A stretch of 64,000 bases of DNA from JBIOWF01 sp044868295 (GCA_044868295.1 JBIOWF010000089.1:1-64000), one strand, 5' to 3'. Positions 34,294 to 45,138 are shown, counted from the stretch's first letter. A program made the numbers and translations. The notes: a model not told the origin generated them from the letters alone.

Positions 34294-37227
34294 TCACCGC
34301 AGAGCCCTGACCATGTCCCGCATTCGGCGGGCGTCCTTCAGTCGCGCTTCGTAGGTGGCTCCGACCAGGAGCAGCAGGAGGCCGCCCACCGCCATCGGGA
34401 CCCACCGGGGCACGGCGGTGACGAGTTCGACGATCCACGGAGCGAGTTCGTGCACCGCCACCGCGAGCAGGGTGAACCCGCCGAGCACGGCCGGCGCCTG
34501 GAGCCGCCACCTCGCACCGGCAAGCAGCACGGCGAGCGACACGACACCGAGCGCGAGCGGCCGAAGCCAGCCCTCAGACTCCGCGTACACCGCGAGAAGG
34601 CTCGGCAGCAGACTGGAGGTCAGGCCCGTTCCGTAGGCCACCCAGGATGACGCCTTCCGCGCACGCCACCAGCCGACCCCCAGGATGACCAGCGAGAACG
34701 GCACCGTGTACGCCTCGACCACGTCGATGCCCTGGACATAGAGCCGCGTCCAGGAGGCCAGCAGGAGAAGGCCCGTCCCCACATAACCGGCAGCCCGCCG
34801 ATCGGGGCGCAGTGCCGTACCGAACGCCAGGACCGCCGCGACCGCGCACGCCACGCTGAACATCGCCAGATCGGCGGCGAGTAGCAGCCCCAGGAGCCCG
34901 AGCGCGTAGCCCGCGATCTCCGCGGCCAACCGGACGGCCCGCTCGCGGGCGACCAGCGCCGACGCGAGCCCGGCCAGGCCGGCCACGCCGAGCAGTACGA
35001 AGGTCGAATATCGAGGATCCGCGTCGGCGGCGATCCACAGTGCGACCGCCTCACCACCGCCCAGCAGCACCCCCGTCGCGGCGGCACCAGCGCGGACCGC
35101 TCCCACCCGGCCACCGAACCCCCGCAGCACCCCCGCCACCCCGGCCCGTACGGCTCCCGCCGGAGTGCGGAAGGCCGGCGCCGGCTCCCCGGCTCCAGCC
35201 TGTACGGCTCCCGCCTGACCACCGAAGGCACGTGGCGCCGCTGTGACAGCGAGAATCCCAACGGCGATCAGCGTGGCCGGTTGGGACACCAGCGCCCAGA
35301 CACCGACTTCGAGCGCTGCCGCGAGAGCCAGGGCTCCGAACGCGACAGCCCGGCCCGGTGCGACCGTCCGGCCGGCGATCACGCCGAGCAGGACCGCGAG
35401 CCCGAGCTGTACGGCTATCGCCAACGCATAGGACAAATCAAGCGCGACCGGCATGACCGCCACAGCCGTTCCGCCGGTGGCCCCCGCGAGCACCAGCAGC
35501 CCGTCCTTCAGCCCTGTGCGCCGCCCACCGCCGACCGCCTCCGGCGAAGCGGCCTGGTCCATGGCCGCGGGAGTTCCTGGGGCGGGAGACACGGCCGCCT
35601 CGACCCCTCCGCTCCTGGTCAGGAACAGTGCGGCCGCTGCGAACGCAAGTGTCATCACCATGAGCACGACGAGGTCGGGCGGCCCGGCGACGAACCATGC
35701 CGAGCCCAGTTCGTCACGGGCGTCGCCGGTCCGAGCCCCGGCCCACACTCTGCCGTCGCCGAACGGCCCGGCAAGCGCGACCAGCACCGGGAGCAACACC
35801 GGCGTGGAGGCGAGGACCATCGTCATCACGGCGGTGATCGCCACCGGCTTTTCCACCCGAGCCTGGCGGCCGGTCCGCCACACTGCGGCGCTACCACCTT
35901 CACCTTGGCGTTGTGCGTCGCCTTCTCGCGTGAACGCCGTACGGGACAGGAGGGCGGCGATGGCGGCGACGAGCAGCGCCACGACAGGAGCGGGCACGAT
36001 CGCCCAGCTTGTCGGCAGGAGCAGGCGAACGGGGAGGGCCAGTGCCACGATCAGAGCGACGGACGACAATGCCGCGAGTGCGGCGGACCACGGGCGGGAC
36101 GCGCGGACTGCCACGAAAAGTCCCACGATCACGGCGACGACCAGCGCACCGGACACATTGAGCGCGTCCCGGAACGTGTGCGGCTCGAAGCTTTCCAGCA
36201 GTCCCGCCGCCGTGCCGATGGTCCAGGTGACGCCGAAACAGGCGGCGGACACGGCGGGTGCGATCGACCGCGCCGGCACCCATATCGCCGCGTCAAAGAT
36301 GGCTGTGACGATCAACGCGGCGATGCACCAGAGGGCCCCCTCGTCGATGGCCAGCACGATCAGCGGCAACTGGGCGAGCACGACGGAGACAGGGATCGGC
36401 AACCTGAGCCGGGCCACCCGACCGTAGGCGGCGAACACCGCGGCGATCAGGGTGATGAGTCCAGATATGTACTGCTGCGGATGGATCTCCCCGAGACCGG
36501 CCAAATTGACCTGCCGGGCGGCGTAGCCGTCGAGGAACATCAGCACCAAGCCGAGCATGGCGACGGTCTCGGCGGTGGCGGTCAGCCCGCGCCGCCGGAG
36601 CGGCGCAGGTGCGGCGAGGGTCAGCACGGTGAAGCCGAGCAAAATCGCGGCCCGGCCGCCGATGCCGAAGTATCCCCAGCTCACAACCGTGAACACGATC
36701 GCGGCCACAACCAGCAGGACACCGCCGAGCCCGAGCAGCAGATTCTGCACGGCCTTCCCCGAGAGGTCGCTCGGCCTTCCCGTCGCCGCCTGCGCCGGTC
36801 CCCAGGCCGGTTCCCCGGGTCTCCGTTGGACACCGGCTCCCTGCATGCCGATTCCCTGGGCACCGGACCCTTGAGCCGGGCCCGGCATTGCCCCGAGCGG
36901 CCCGGTGGGGCGCGCCGCTTTCGACCCTGCCGACGCGGCATCAGCCAATGCGCCGACTTCAGCCGCCGACCGGGAACCGGCGGCAGCCTGCGTGTTCCCG
37001 ACCTGCTGCGCACGGGCGCGGTCGGCCCGCAGCACAGTGAGCAACTCCCCACGCCGTGCCACGAGATGCCCCTCACGAGCCCTGAGGTCGGCGAGGGCCG
37101 CGTCGAGCTGCCACAGTTCCGCGGCGACAGGCCCGGCGAGCGGGAGCGCGCAGGCCGGGCAGGCGGCACACGGACCGGGCAGCGGCTCACCACAGTCCGG
37201 GCATGGGGGATATCCACCGAAATGCAT
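34294..37227 (-). CDS. SCO7613-type polytopic membrane protein with N-terminal zinc ribbon
   Basis: A 977-aa protein. Residues 1-30 hold paired cysteines (CPDCGEPLPGPCAACPAC), a zinc-ribbon-like element; a charged helical segment (about 35-75) and a low-complexity Gly/Ala/Gln linker (about 75-155) follow; the rest contains more than 20 hydrophobic helices (first near LLLGLGGVLLVVAAIVFTVV). This layout matches the actinobacterial family named after SCO7613. Internal low-complexity stretches include two related Ala/Gly-rich copies near residues 680-720 with the GTACGGCTCCCGC DNA word. Function of the family is not known. Confidence 0.8.
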   Translation of the reverse strand: MHFGGYPPCPDCGEPLPGPCAACPACALPLAGPVAAELWQLDAALADLRAREGHLVARRGELLTVLRADRARAQQVGNTQAAAGSRSAAEVGALADAASAGSKAARPTGPLGAMPGPAQGSGAQGIGMQGAGVQRRPGEPAWGPAQAATGRPSDLSGKAVQNLLLGLGGVLLVVAAIVFTVVSWGYFGIGGRAAILLGFTVLTLAAPAPLRRRGLTATAETVAMLGLVLMFLDGYAARQVNLAGLGEIHPQQYISGLITLIAAVFAAYGRVARLRLPIPVSVVLAQLPLIVLAIDEGALWCIAALIVTAIFDAAIWVPARSIAPAVSAACFGVTWTIGTAAGLLESFEPHTFRDALNVSGALVVAVIVGLFVAVRASRPWSAALAALSSVALIVALALPVRLLLPTSWAIVPAPVVALLVAAIAALLSRTAFTREGDAQRQGEGGSAAVWRTGRQARVEKPVAITAVMTMVLASTPVLLPVLVALAGPFGDGRVWAGARTGDARDELGSAWFVAGPPDLVVLMVMTLAFAAAALFLTRSGGVEAAVSPAPGTPAAMDQAASPEAVGGGRRTGLKDGLLVLAGATGGTAVAVMPVALDLSYALAIAVQLGLAVLLGVIAGRTVAPGRAVAFGALALAAALEVGVWALVSQPATLIAVGILAVTAAPRAFGGQAGAVQAGAGEPAPAFRTPAGAVRAGVAGVLRGFGGRVGAVRAGAAATGVLLGGGEAVALWIAADADPRYSTFVLLGVAGLAGLASALVARERAVRLAAEIAGYALGLLGLLLAADLAMFSVACAVAAVLAFGTALRPDRRAAGYVGTGLLLLASWTRLYVQGIDVVEAYTVPFSLVILGVGWWRARKASSWVAYGTGLTSSLLPSLLAVYAESEGWLRPLALGVVSLAVLLAGARWRLQAPAVLGGFTLLAVAVHELAPWIVELVTAVPRWVPMAVGGLLLLLVGATYEARLKDARRMRDMVRALR

Positions 37228-37384
37228 AGCAGTACGATCGCGTACTCAGGTCACGTTCGACATGCGCTGAGCTACTCATCTACTCATGAGTAGCCCCCTG
37301 CCCTCGGCGACCCGGCAGTCCCCTCACCAGGTTCGATGGCGACCTTCACCCCAGGCCGGAGCGTGTGAAGGTCCGGTATCGGTA

Positions 37385-38647
37385 TCAGCGGGTGGCGCGG
37401 TAGGCGATGATCATGATGATCCCGATCGCTCCGACGGCGACGCCGACCCAGAGAACGATCATCGAGACGGGAACGCCCCTGTCCTCGGTCTCGTCGGACA
37501 CCGCGACGACGTGAGGCGCACCGGGCTTCGCCTTACCGGCCTCGCGAGCGGCCGGCGCGGTCGCGGTGACGGTCGCGGCGGGCTTGGTGGTCGTACGGAG
37601 ATTCGTCACCTCAGGGGGAAGCGGCACCCGGTAGACCGGGCTGCGGACACCTTCGGTGCCGGTGAGCAGGGCCGTACCATCCCGCGTGTAGGTGATCGAC
37701 TCGGCCTGATCGAGCGGCGGCATCGTCACCTTCTCGACGAACTGGCCGGTAGCGCGATAGACCGACGCGGAGAAATAGGTGCGGATCACGAAGCTCGACC
37801 CGTCGGGGGCGTACGCGGCGTCGGTCGCCATGATGGGGGCCGAGCCGACGCGGCGCAGCACGTTCGTCCTGTCGGTGCGGAGCTTCTTGGGCGCCTCGTA
37901 GATCGCGCCGGAGAACTCCTTGCTCACGATGTAGAGCCGCCCGGTACGTGGATTGACCATCACCCCCTCGGCGTTTCGACCGCCGTCCTCATACTTGAAG
38001 CGGTAGCGGGTCGCCTGAAGTGTGGCGTCCGCCATGGTCCGGGGCTCTTTCACCTTGTAAACGGAGATGTCGGGCCAGGCACCTTCGAGATTGTCGCCGA
38101 TGTCGGCGAACCAGAGCACGCCCTCCCCCGTCGTGGGGTCGGTGGAGACGGCCATGCCCTCCCAGTCCCGTGCCGACGCCCCGGCCACGGTGAAGGTCGC
38201 ACGAGTCCGGCCGTCCAGCCCGACCGCGAAGAACTGCGGCCGCGCGCCGCTGTCGTTGTGCGTGTAAAGGATGTCCGGCTGGGTCGGCGAGAGAGCCAGC
38301 CCGCTCGACTCGGTGATCCTGCTGTCCCGAAACTTGAAGAGCAACCGCTCCGTGTCCCGCCCGTACGGCGATGCCGCCGCCTTGTCGGAAAGCCCGGTCG
38401 CGTGGGCGGAAGCGGGAGAGGACAACACCATCAGGGACAGGAAGGCAAGCAGCGGCAGTACCCCCGTGACAGCGAGGAAGGGTCGGGCCAGCCGGGACAC
38501 CACCCCTATGACGGCAAGGAAGGACGGGACCGACCGGGGCCGCGCGACGGCAAGGAGAAAAGGGCGCAGCCGGGGCAAGAGCCCAGGTGACCGCTTGATC
38601 GATCGCTGCGAGACTGCCCCTGATCTACTGCCCATGTTGGCAATCAT
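37385..38647 (-). CDS. exported, C-terminally anchored beta-propeller-like protein
   Basis: A 420-aa protein with a long basic N-terminus and a signal core (LLAFLSLMVLSSPASA), an extracellular domain of repeated beta strands (SSGLALSPTQPDILYTHNDSG, WEGMAVS, GVLWFADIGDN, RNAEGVMVNPRTGRLYIVSK, AESITYTRDGTALLT) that resembles a propeller, a Pro/Ala/Thr linker, and a C-terminal membrane helix (VLWVGVAVGAIGIIMIIAY) with a short basic tail. The region before the signal core carries repeated FLAV segments from tandem DNA repeats (38460-38600), so the true start may be later than 38647. Similar proteins are annotated as WD40-like or esterase-like; enzymatic activity is unproven. Confidence 0.68.
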   Translation of the reverse strand: MIANMGSRSGAVSQRSIKRSPGLLPRLRPFLLAVARPRSVPSFLAVIGVVSRLARPFLAVTGVLPLLAFLSLMVLSSPASAHATGLSDKAAASPYGRDTERLLFKFRDSRITESSGLALSPTQPDILYTHNDSGARPQFFAVGLDGRTRATFTVAGASARDWEGMAVSTDPTTGEGVLWFADIGDNLEGAWPDISVYKVKEPRTMADATLQATRYRFKYEDGGRNAEGVMVNPRTGRLYIVSKEFSGAIYEAPKKLRTDRTNVLRRVGSAPIMATDAAYAPDGSSFVIRTYFSASVYRATGQFVEKVTMPPLDQAESITYTRDGTALLTGTEGVRSPVYRVPLPPEVTNLRTTTKPAATVTATAPAAREAGKAKPGAPHVVAVSDETEDRGVPVSMIVLWVGVAVGAIGIIMIIAYRATR

Positions 38648-38751
38648 TCCCGATGGACAGGTCCGACGCGCCGGACGCGCGCCCTGACCGCGAGTCGCTC
38701 AGCGAGTCTGCCCTCGACTGGAGTCCACTCCAGGTTCCTATGGTGGGAGAC

Positions 38752-39723
38752 ATGGAATACGGACAACTTGGCCGCACGGGTCTGCAGGTCAGCAAGCTCT
38801 GCCTCGGCACGATGAACTTCGGGCCGCAGACCACGGAAGAAGACTCGTACGCGATCATGGATCGCGCCCACGAGCTGGGGATCAACTTCTTCGACACAGC
38901 CAATGTCTACGGCTGGAAGAAGGGAGAGGGAGTCACCGAGCAGATCATCGGCCGCTGGTTCGCGCAGGGCGGCGGCCGGCGCGAGAAGACGGTCATCGCC
39001 ACCAAGCTCTACGGCTCGATGGGCGACTGGCCGAACGACAATCTCCTGTCGGCGCTGAACATCCGGCGGGCCGCGGACGCCTCGCTCAAGCGTCTGCAGA
39101 CCGACTACATCGACATCTACCAGGCCCACCACATCGACCGCAACACTCCGTTCGACGAGTTCTGGGAGGCCATGGAGGTCCTGCGCAACCAAGGCAAGAT
39201 CCTCTATGTCGGCTCGTCGAACTTCGCCGGGTGGCACATCGCCAAGGCTCAAGAGAGCGCGAAGCAGCGCAACTTCCTCGGCCTGGTCAGCGAGCAGTCG
39301 CACTACAACCTGCTCACCCGCACCGTCGAGTTGGAGGTGCTGCCCGCGGCCGAGGACTACGGCCTCGGTGTGATCCCGTGGAGCCCGCTGGCCGGAGGCC
39401 TGCTCGGCGGGGTGCTGCGCAAGATCGAAAAGGGCCGTTCCGCGGCGGAGCACATGCTGACACAGCTGGAGAAGCACCGGGACAAGATCGAGCAGTACGA
39501 GGCCTTCTGTGACGAGCTGGGCGAGGACCCGGCCAACGTGGGCCTGGCCTGGCTGCTCCACCAGCGCGCCGTCACCGCGCCGATCATCGGCCCGCGCACG
39601 ATCGAGCAGCTCGACGGGGCACTCCGCGTGCTGGAGATCAAGCTGGACGACAAGGCGCTGGCCCGCCTGGACGAGATCTTCCCCGGCCCCGGCGGCACCG
39701 CCCCCGAGGCGTACGCCTGGTAA
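38752..39723 (+). CDS. aldo/keto reductase
   Basis: A 323-aa NADPH-dependent reductase with TIM-barrel signatures: LGTMNFG near the N-terminus, the catalytic Asp and Tyr in FFDTANVYG, Lys in IATKLYG, His in YQAHHID, and a C-terminal cofactor segment (APIIGPRTIEQLDGAL). The ATG at 38752 (MEYGQLGRTGLQVS) matches the usual family N-terminus; an ATG at 38740 is also possible. It diverges from the anchored propeller-like gene and is followed by a perfect terminator. The substrate is not predictable. Confidence 0.92.
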   Translation: MEYGQLGRTGLQVSKLCLGTMNFGPQTTEEDSYAIMDRAHELGINFFDTANVYGWKKGEGVTEQIIGRWFAQGGGRREKTVIATKLYGSMGDWPNDNLLSALNIRRAADASLKRLQTDYIDIYQAHHIDRNTPFDEFWEAMEVLRNQGKILYVGSSNFAGWHIAKAQESAKQRNFLGLVSEQSHYNLLTRTVELEVLPAAEDYGLGVIPWSPLAGGLLGGVLRKIEKGRSAAEHMLTQLEKHRDKIEQYEAFCDELGEDPANVGLAWLLHQRAVTAPIIGPRTIEQLDGALRVLEIKLDDKALARLDEIFPGPGGTAPEAYAW

Positions 39724-39745
39724 AGCCCGGTCTTCGACGTTCGAG

Positions 39746-39788
39746 CCGATAGCCGTCAGAGGTACGCCTCTGACGGCTATCGGTTTTT
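39746..39788 (+). terminator. intrinsic terminator of the aldo/keto reductase gene
   Basis: A perfect 17-bp stem (39746-39762 with 39767-39783), tetraloop TACG and a TTTTT run, 22 nt after the stop codon. One of the few U-tract terminators in this window. Confidence 0.92.
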
Positions 39789-39921
39789 GAGGTCACCCCG
39801 AGGTCACCGTCTGACCTGCGACTCGCCCCCGGATGAGCAGGTTTACACTTCTTGACCAGATGTGACAAAGATCACTCTCGCCAGATTGTGACCATTAGGA
39901 ACCATTCCTCCTAGGCCGTAG

Positions 39922-40122
39922 TCCAAGCTCATAGTTGCCGCCCTTTTCGGAGCGCTCGTCGTCTTCGGCGGCATGCTCATCGCGGGCACCACGACCGCGG
40001 CGAGTGCCGACAGCACCTGGATCTGCCTTGGCAACCCGACGCCGGCCGGGTACGTCATGACGGGAATCAACACCAACGGCTGTGGCTGGGGCGCACAGTC
40101 GAGCCTGCTCGAAAAGGTCTGA
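39922..40122 (+). pseudogene. relic of a secreted single-unit PxPxGY Cys protein without a start codon
   Basis: In frame from 39922 the sequence reads a typical signal peptide (KLIVAALFGALVVFGG, then AGTTTAASA) and a mature part with W-I-C-L-G-N-P-T-P-A-G-Y and a second Cys 15 residues on, the same pattern as each repeat of the secreted protein at 29667-30269. A TAG immediately precedes the signal peptide and no usable start codon lies between it and the hydrophobic core; the first ATG (39973) falls inside the signal core. This looks like a gene that lost its start, or an expressed 49-aa form with a shortened signal. A terminator-like hairpin follows at 40177. Confidence 0.5.
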
Positions 40123-40176
40123 AGCCGACGGACACTGACCACGCAGGAGCGCGGACCTCGCCGTCCTGACGCCGAA

Positions 40177-40213
40177 CCGGGTGGGGAACGTGGTCATCAC
40201 GTTCCCCACCCGG
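40177..40213. terminator. perfect hairpin terminator
   Basis: A 16-bp perfect stem (40177-40192 with 40198-40213) with a 5-nt loop. It lies downstream of the relic gene and of the minus-strand thpR operon, so it could serve both directions. Confidence 0.8.
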
Positions 40214-40366
40214 CCACGTGCACCTCCGGGCCGTTTGTGGCGGGCCCGCTCAGCCGCCGTTCGAGGCCCCGTTTGTCGATCTGAGCCGGCTGTAGGAGCG
40301 CTGTGACTCCCCGTGGCTGACTCCCCGTGGCTGACGCCCCGGAGGGCTCGCGCCGAAGATTGCCGA

Positions 40367-40450
40367 TCAGCCGACGAGCGCGCCGATCAGCACGATGAGC
40401 ACGAGCAACGTGAGCACCGTGGGCAGCAGCCAGCGACGAGGACGATCCAC
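40367..40450 (-). CDS. 27-aa single-pass membrane peptide downstream of thpR
   Basis: GTG-initiated frame MDRPRRWLLP followed by a uniform hydrophobic helix (TVLTLLVLIVLIGALVG) and a stop. The basic start and single helix indicate an N-in membrane peptide. It begins 10 nt after the thpR stop on the same strand, consistent with an operon. Third positions are mostly G or C. No family name is known to me; the frame is short, so the call is tentative. Confidence 0.45.
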   Translation of the reverse strand: MDRPRRWLLPTVLTLLVLIVLIGALVG

Positions 40451-40460
40451 GCAATGGAGC

Positions 40461-41183
40461 CTAATCCCGTCCGCCCAGTGGGTAGGCCGCAAGGGGCTCG
40501 TATCTCACGCGGGCTCCAAGGTGACTTCGCATGAGATGTACGGCTTCCGCCACCCATTCGCGGCCCTCGAACGCCCGCATCGAGTCGACGAGGTCCCGTA
40601 GATCGTCGCCGTGGCGGGCGCGGGCCAAGGTCAGATGGGGATGAAACGGCTTGCGGTCCGTTTCCCCGGCCCCGGCTCTCTCAGCGCCGGCCGCGACCGA
40701 AGCGGCCAGCCTCTTCAAGCGGTCAGGCCTCGGACGGCGCCGCCGCGCCAAAGTCTGCTCTGTCCGCTCAGGGTCGGCCGTCCGCTCAGGGTCGGCCGTC
40801 CGCTCAGAGTCGGCCGTCCGTTCAGAGTCGGCCGTCCGCTCGGAATCGAACCGTCCGTAATCGGCCATCCGTCCGTGTTCGGCCATCCGCTCTGGAACGA
40901 CGGTGAGCCCCACCCAGAAGATCCGCGCGCGAGCGGGTGACGGAAAGGCTCCGGCACCCCTGAACGACAACGTCATCGGGGTGTGGCGTGAGGCGGCTCG
41001 CGAGAGCCGTACATGCAGTTCGGGCATCACCGGCTCGGGGACCTCGCCGAGGAAGGCGAGGGTCACATGCCACAGCGCCGGGTCGATCCAGCGCAACCGC
41101 AGCCGTTCCTCACGCGGGATCCCCGCGGCGACCTCGTCGAGCACCTCAGGAGGCGGCAGCAACGCCACGAACAATCTGCTCAC
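40461..41183 (-). CDS. thpR: RNA 2',3'-cyclic phosphodiesterase (2'-5' RNA ligase family)
   Basis: About 240 aa of the 2H phosphoesterase superfamily, which opens 2',3'-cyclic phosphates on RNA ends. Both catalytic motifs are present: HVTLAF (His39) and HLTLAR towards the C-terminus, with RLFVALLPPPEV at the start. The GTG at 41183 is chosen for this conserved N-terminus; the frame is open to 41390 without similarity. Between the motifs sits an insert of about five ERTAD(S/P) hexapeptides plus a doubled RMA(E/D) segment, from an 18-bp repeat in the DNA, absent from typical family members of about 180-190 aa. The insert lies in a surface loop and need not harm activity. Confidence 0.87.
   Translation of the reverse strand: MSRLFVALLPPPEVLDEVAAGIPREERLRLRWIDPALWHVTLAFLGEVPEPVMPELHVRLSRAASRHTPMTLSFRGAGAFPSPARARIFWVGLTVVPERMAEHGRMADYGRFDSERTADSERTADSERTADPERTADPERTEQTLARRRRPRPDRLKRLAASVAAGAERAGAGETDRKPFHPHLTLARARHGDDLRDLVDSMRAFEGREWVAEAVHLMRSHLGARVRYEPLAAYPLGGRD
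40790..40870. repeat. 18-bp tandem repeat inside thpR
   Basis: GTCGGCCGTCCGCTCAGAG-like units recur about five times (plus-strand reading from about 40775 to 40865), encoding the ERTAD(S/P) hexapeptides of the insert. Copies are near-identical, which points to recent expansion by slippage or unequal exchange. Confidence 0.8.
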
Positions 41184-41438
41184 AGGCTGATTCTTCCCGC
41201 CTGAAAGGAATGGCTTCCCAACTTGTGCTTTTGCTGTTACTTCCGGTGATGCAGTGACGGGATCGAACGCACCCAGTTCGCTGGGGAACAGCTGAAATGA
41301 TCTGTTATCGGCACTGCGGACACGCGGCATGGCGTGCCATGCCGGGCAGTGAGTCACGCTGCCGTACGCGGCCTGAGCCGTCGACGCCATCGACGGTGAG
41401 GAGCTGCCGGCTCGGCCCGTTTACGGCCGAGAAGCTGA

Positions 41439-42989
41439 CTACGCACGTCGGAGTATCGCCCGCCATAGCGATCGGTGATCGCTATGGCGGTCCGCCGTCA
41501 CAGGCTTCTCAGCCGCCGTTCTCACCGCGACCATCCTGCTCACCAGTACGGCGAGGCCGACGCCCGACAGACTGAGCACCCCGGCGATCATGATGGCGGC
41601 CCGAGGCCCGGAGAGCTCCGCCAGCCAGCCCACCAAAGGGGCGCCGATGGGTGCTCCGCCGGTGAGCACGAGGACATAGAGCCCCATGGCCCGACCGCGC
41701 ATCTCCGGGGAGGCGCCGAGCTGCAGGGTGGCGTTGGCCGTGGTGTTCACCGTGATCAGGGCCATTCCGGCGGGGACGAGCAGGATCAGGAACGTCACAT
41801 AGGTCGGGGCGAGACCGGCGACGATCTGGAACACGCCGAAGCAGACGGCCCCGGTCAGCAGGAACCGGCGGCTGGGCTTGACCCGCCGGGCGGCCAGCAG
41901 CGCCCCGCCGAGAGCGCCGACCGCGAACGCGCTGGACGCGATGCCGAACGAGGAGGCGCCGGCGCCGTACACCTCCTTGGCCATCAGCGCGATGCTCGTC
42001 GAGAAGCTCTGCGCGAAGATCGCCATGAACGCCACGATCAGGATCGGCAGCAGCAGGTTGGGGCGCCGCGCGACATACCGCAGGCCTTCCCGCAGTTGGC
42101 CCTTGGCCCGTGGCACCGGCTCCGGCGTGCGCAGCTCCGACTTCCGCATCCGCAGCAGCGCCGTGATCGAGCCCAAGAACGAGATCGCGTTCAGCAGGAA
42201 GATGGGCCCGGTTCCCATCCAGTAGATGAGCACGCCTGCCAGCGCCGGCCCGATGACCCTGGCCAGGTTGAACGTCGAGGTGTTCAGCGCGATCGCGTTG
42301 GGCAGATCCTCCCGGCCGACCATCTCCACGGCGAACGACTGCCGCGTCGGCACCTCGACGCAGGAGAGGAGGCCGAGCGTGAAGGCCATCACGAACACAT
42401 GCCAGACCTGTGCGAAACCGCTCACGGTGAGCAGGCCCATGGTCATCGCGAGCAGGCCCATCAAGGACTGGGCCGCGATGAGCACCGGCCGCTTCGGGTA
42501 GCGGTCGGCGAGCATCCCGCCCCACAGCCCGAACAGCATCACCGGCAGGAACTGGAGCGCGACGGTCACGCCCAGGGCCGTACCGCTGCCGCCCGTCAGA
42601 TCGAGCACCAGCCAGTCCTGCGCGGTCCGCTGCATCCACGTGCCCAGGTTGGACACGACCGCGCCGGACACGAACAACCGGTAGTTGTGGTTGCGCAGGG
42701 ATCGGAACATCCCCCCGCGCGGCGCCTTCGCGGGCTTCTCGACCGTGTCCGCCGACCGGCTCGCGTCGCCGGCCGCCTCTCCGTCCGGTACGGCTGCCGC
42801 GCCAGACGTGGACGGCCCGACGCGGCCGGTGTCTTCCCCCTTCCCGTCCGGTACGGCTAACGCAGCAGCCGGATCCGCGTCGCGGAGCGCTCCCGGATCA
42901 GCCGGATGGGCGGCGGACTCGGGCAGGACGGTCGCTCCTGCGGAGGCGGCCTCCTCGGCGACGATGTCCACGGTCTGTGGATATGTCAC
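41439..42989 (-). CDS. MFS efflux transporter (DHA3-like) coupled to marR
   Basis: A 516-aa transporter. After a 90-aa Ala/Gly/Asp-rich cytoplasmic leader (with two AVPDG repeats encoded by CCGTCCGGTACGG DNA), about 12 membrane helices follow, beginning with the typical RSLRNHNYRLFVSGAVVS and GTWMQRTAQDWLVLDL segments and the loop GGMLADRYPKRPVL of DHA3-type exporters. The GTG start overlaps the marR stop by 4 nt, a standard repressor-pump operon, so drug or metabolite efflux is likely. The final 17 codons run through a perfect hairpin (41460-41490), which suggests an extended 3' end. Confidence 0.87.
   Translation of the reverse strand: MTYPQTVDIVAEEAASAGATVLPESAAHPADPGALRDADPAAALAVPDGKGEDTGRVGPSTSGAAAVPDGEAAGDASRSADTVEKPAKAPRGGMFRSLRNHNYRLFVSGAVVSNLGTWMQRTAQDWLVLDLTGGSGTALGVTVALQFLPVMLFGLWGGMLADRYPKRPVLIAAQSLMGLLAMTMGLLTVSGFAQVWHVFVMAFTLGLLSCVEVPTRQSFAVEMVGREDLPNAIALNTSTFNLARVIGPALAGVLIYWMGTGPIFLLNAISFLGSITALLRMRKSELRTPEPVPRAKGQLREGLRYVARRPNLLLPILIVAFMAIFAQSFSTSIALMAKEVYGAGASSFGIASSAFAVGALGGALLAARRVKPSRRFLLTGAVCFGVFQIVAGLAPTYVTFLILLVPAGMALITVNTTANATLQLGASPEMRGRAMGLYVLVLTGGAPIGAPLVGWLAELSGPRAAIMIAGVLSLSGVGLAVLVSRMVAVRTAAEKPVTADRHSDHRSLWRAILRRA
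41460..41490 (-). terminator. perfect hairpin inside the MFS 3' coding end
   Basis: A 14-bp perfect stem (41460-41473 with 41477-41490) and 3-nt loop, located within the last codons of the MFS gene, about 20 nt before its stop. Probably the transcription terminator of the marR-MFS operon. Confidence 0.6.
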
Positions 42990-43440
42990 ATCTGGGAGAG
43001 CTTCTCCAGGATCGGTGCCGCCGCTCGCAGCGCCGCCCGCTCCTCGGGCGTCAGCTCCTTGAGGCGTTGCGCCAACCACAGGTCCTTGCGCCGCCGCTCC
43101 TCCTTGAGCAGCGCCGCGCCCTCCGCCGTCACGCTCACCGTGACCTGCCGCCGATCCGTCGGGTGCGGGGTCCGGGCCAGCAGGCCGCGTTCCTCCAGCT
43201 TGGCGATCACGCGGGTCATCGACGGCGGCTGTACCTTTTCGTGCTCCGCCAGCTCTCCGGGGGTCATCGCGATATGCCGTTCGACGGCGGCCAGCGTCGC
43301 GATTTGGGTAGCCGTCAGCAGTTCCCCCACGGCCTGCTTGCGCAGCCGCCGGGTCAGCCGGGCCAGGGATACGCGCAGCGCGGACGCCAGACCGGCGTCG
43401 CTGCGCAGATTCGCAGCTGTGTCTGTCTTGGGTAGGTTCG

Positions 43441-43447
<7 letters not shown>
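42986..43447 (-). CDS. MarR-family transcriptional regulator
   Basis: A 153-aa winged-helix regulator with the family pattern TPGELAEHEKVQPPSMTRVIAKLEERGLL and the wing D-R-R-Q-V-T-V-S-V-T. First gene of an operon with the MFS pump (4-nt overlap), so it most likely represses both until a ligand binds. Its own promoter holds an inverted repeat, GTTAGCA-N14-TGCTAAC, which covers the ribosome-binding site and start codon: the expected place for autoregulation. Confidence 0.92.

Positions 43448-45138
<1,691 letters not shown>

Noticed and set aside
35281..37293. A 670-codon plus-strand frame over the SCO7613-type gene
   Set aside because: His/Arg/Asp-rich antisense of a hydrophobic protein; not a gene.
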